Origin: Pyrus communis
Lineage: Eukaryota; Streptophyta; Magnoliopsida; Rosales; Rosaceae
Direction: 5' to 3'
Assembly: GCF_963583255.1 (NCBI RefSeq)
Contig: NC_084818.1
Span: forward strand, 11,286,222 to 11,350,221
Length of the DNA stretch: 64,000 nucleotides
A program made the translations under genes and the position numbers. The notes beneath the pieces were generated by a model. It had not been told where the DNA came from and did not search any database. It was given only the letters and a program-made list of their open reading frames with translations. Shown here in pieces: positions 61,854 through 64,000 of the stretch (positions within the stretch are counted from its first letter, which is position 1; each line of letters starts with the position of its first letter).

Positions 61854-61938
61854 GCCTTCAAATATATAGACCCAATTGGCATTCTCTCTCTAAAAACACC
61901 ACCCGCGTCCGCTCCCTTCCTCTCTCTAAAGCGCTTCC

Positions 61939-62436
61939 ATGGGCTTCCCAGTGGGATACACAGAGGTCTTCGTCTTCCCCAACCTCTTCCTCCACACACT
62001 CTCTCTCCTCGGCTTCATCCGAAGCCTCATTTTCTCGTTCTTCCACTTTCTGGGTCTCTCCGAATTTCTCGAAACCGACGACATCGTTTGGCCGGAGTCC
62101 GGGTCCCACCTGCCGGAAAACCCATCCGCGTCGGCCCTCCTGATCAAGGAATTTCTCCCCGTCATCAAATTCCGCGACGTCGCCGGGGACCCTCCGGAGA
62201 GCTGCGCCGTCTGCCTGTACGAGTTCGAGGTGGAGGACGAGATTAGGTGTTTGACGAATTGCAAGCACATTTTTCACCGGGCGTGTTTGGACCGTTGGAT
62301 GGACCACGATCAGAAGACGTGCCCGCTTTGTAGGACGGCGTTCGTGCCCGATGAGATGAGCGATGAGTTTAATCAACGGCTCTTTGCCGCCTCTGAGATT
62401 GACCATGATTATTACAGTGAGTACAGTTCGGTTTGA
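61939..62436 (+). CDS. BRH1: RING-H2 E3 ubiquitin ligase, BRH1-like
   Basis: Intronless gene of 165 residues. The N-terminus MGFPVGYTEVF and a long hydrophobic stretch (about residues 11-40) are the hallmark of the BRH1/XERICO group and suggest membrane anchoring. The RING-H2 domain spans residues 89-131, with zinc ligands C89, C92, C108, H110, H113, C116, C128 and C131 all present, and the conserved DRWMDHDQKTCPLCR block. FVPDEM and EFNQRL follow, as in family members. The domain recruits an E2 enzyme to ubiquitinate substrates; BRH1 in Arabidopsis is brassinosteroid- and elicitor-responsive. A TATA box and G-box lie upstream. Base composition is GC-richer than the surroundings, as is common for such genes. 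A 247-residue open frame on the opposite strand is a shadow. Confidence 0.93.
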   Translation: MGFPVGYTEVFVFPNLFLHTLSLLGFIRSLIFSFFHFLGLSEFLETDDIVWPESGSHLPENPSASALLIKEFLPVIKFRDVAGDPPESCAVCLYEFEVEDEIRCLTNCKHIFHRACLDRWMDHDQKTCPLCRTAFVPDEMSDEFNQRLFAASEIDHDYYSEYSSV

Positions 62437-63778
62437 GGAAGCTGGACTTGGTGGGTTTTTTTGTTGACCTTCTAATTGGTAAAATTTCAGCATAAAATGT
62501 AAATACACATGAAAATTTGGTGCCAAATAAATGAAATTTTGGTGCCAAATTTGAAGAAGTACAAGAAAAAAACAGGGAAAAGAGAGAAGATTTTGAATCA
62601 TTTCTCTCTTTTGTTTTTGTATATTTCGATATTGAAATACAAATGCTACATGACTCTCCTTCTTATCATCTATACATATACTTTTATCTTATTCGATCTT
62701 AAATCCGGATAAAAAAAAAAACATCAGGTAGTCGACAGCCGACAAATCTATCCGTGTAATTCTGTACTCAGCAATTTGCTGGTATATTTTATGGGATTTT
62801 TTTGTTAATGATTTCGCTTTAGAGTCAAGTCAATGACTTCAGGAAATGTGTTGGTGGGAATTTTTTATATTCTTTTTTAATATTTAAAAGGGAAAAGGAC
62901 GTATAAAGGAGGGGTTTCGGCCTTTTGGGTGCAAAAGGAGGCGGCAATGCCAATTATGCCAATTACGGATTAGAAGAGTGGAGAGGCAGTATTGCTTGGG
63001 TTTTATGCCAATTTTCCACCCAAACTCTCATTTTTAGTGCAGGTGTGTCGTCTCTGTCAAATTTCATTGAAAATTGTATCAAAACTCATCACGTATTGCG
63101 CACTTGATCAATTTTTGTGCATGTTTTAATCACTCGAAGACCTCTAGGTGAACTGGGATCAAAATTTTGTTGACTACACCTTGTTTTCGAAGAGGCTGAC
63201 TACGTGTTCTACAGACTTTAATCAATTGAATTCTTACTCAAAGTCCCTCAAGATCTTTAAGTGAAAAAATACCTTTGAAAAAGGTCTTACATATGTTAAA
63301 GCTGATACGTTTTGATTAAAATTTTCACGAAATAACATAGAGGTAGTACATTCACATTAAAGCATCAATTCGGGTGGTGAATTTGCAAGTTTTTAAAGTT
63401 TAGGTGGTATTTGTGCATACTTTTAATAATTTTGGTGGTTATTATGCAATTTTCATTTTTATGGTTTAGTCGACGTTTTTAAAGTGTCAATATACATTTA
63501 TTTTTAGCAAACGATATTGTCTACACTGCGGGAGTGGGTTAAGTCTCACAATGAGCTAGCAATAATGTCGTTCAAATTCGCCTCTGGTAATAATTAAACC
63601 TAAGACCTATAACTTACAAATGAAGAAAAATACTACTGTACTACATGGCAATAAACAGTTTCTTTACTTTATATAATTATGTGGTAGCGATTGAATGTAG
63701 GGAGCAGGGACGTTTTGTTCATATTGCTCGTCGGCAGCTGGTAAGACGGCCAATCGATTTATCCGGATCTAGTCAAAG
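62437..63778. other. Downstream intergenic region
   Basis: 3' UTR of the RING gene, then AT-rich DNA. A reverse SINE-like copy lies at about 63515-63640 (CTCACAATGAGCTAGCAATA). No gene seen. Confidence 0.6.
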
Positions 63779-64000
63779 CCAGTGGTGGTCAGAGATGCAA
63801 GTGGAAAGTTTGTAGCAGCAATGGCACTTGCTGGATTTTCGTCGCCACCTTTAGCAGAGATGATGGCAGCTCGGGCTGCCGTGCTGTTTGCGCGCGATTT
63901 GGAGGCTGCTTATGTGGAATTTGCAGGGGATGCACAGATGGTGATCGCTGCACTTCATCTGAGGACAATATGTCTCCGCTGGGGCATGTTATTAATGATG
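63779..64000 (+). pseudogene. RNase H-like (RVT_3) fragment, continues past window
   Basis: An open stretch encodes VVVRDASGKFVAAMA, LAEMMAARAAVLFA and EFAGDAQMVI, the order found in plant RNase H-like domains from LINEs and related host genes. A 1-bp frame change near 63955 is needed to continue into MSPLGHVIND. No start codon or upstream exon identified, so it may be a 3' exon or a LINE piece. Confidence 0.65.

Noticed and set aside
61858..62601. 247-residue open frame antisense to the RING-H2 gene
   Set aside because: It is the mirror of a GC-rich, clearly coding gene on the plus strand; no domain, no own promoter.

Overview
This is a plant nuclear window. Genes have many introns with GT-AG borders, intergenic DNA is AT-rich, and Ty1/copia, Ty3/gypsy, hAT, PIF/Harbinger, MITE, SINE-like and LINE-like remnants are dense. 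The gene set is that of a dicot: a CrRLK1L-type malectin receptor, FRO2-type ferric reductases, a RIC1 homologue and a BRH1-type RING-H2 protein. The repeat style, especially a short LTR carrying CCAAT/G-box repeats, suggests a woody Rosaceae genome such as apple or pear. That placement is inference.

Layout. 1-1390: 3' part of a malectin-like receptor gene that stops just after the membrane segment and has no kinase. 3417-7684 and 18778-23140: two tandem ferric-chelate reductase genes with matching eight-exon structures. They are separated by about 11 kb holding a foldback MITE, a decayed copia element on the minus strand and a 34-bp minisatellite. 24506-31721 (minus): a RIC1 (Rab6-GEF partner) gene copy with nonsense codons, frameshifts and missing exons, so a pseudogene. 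33178-50709: a nest of transposons. A 10-kb Tekay-like gypsy element with its own target duplication splits one copy of a 0.9-kb direct repeat, and a solo LTR sits inside its 5' LTR. Next to it lie a Harbinger-like element inside a SINE-like repeat and two copia remnants arranged head to head. 50710-61500: intergenic DNA with a second MITE of the first family, then a tandem segmental duplication carrying LINE RNase H remnants. One duplicate was later hit by a 532-bp MITE and a 1.58-kb hAT element; the other keeps both empty sites. 61939-62436: an intact intronless RING-H2 E3 ligase gene (BRH1-like) with a clear TATA box and G-box. 63779-64000: an RNase H-like fragment running off the window.

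The two reductases would act in reductive iron uptake at the root plasma membrane. Their core promoters differ, which could separate their expression. The other genes show no functional link. I found no operon, CRISPR array, RNA gene or convincing new multi-gene system. The most interesting signals are the kinase-less receptor, the reductase pair, the decayed RIC1 copy and the readable history of nested insertions.
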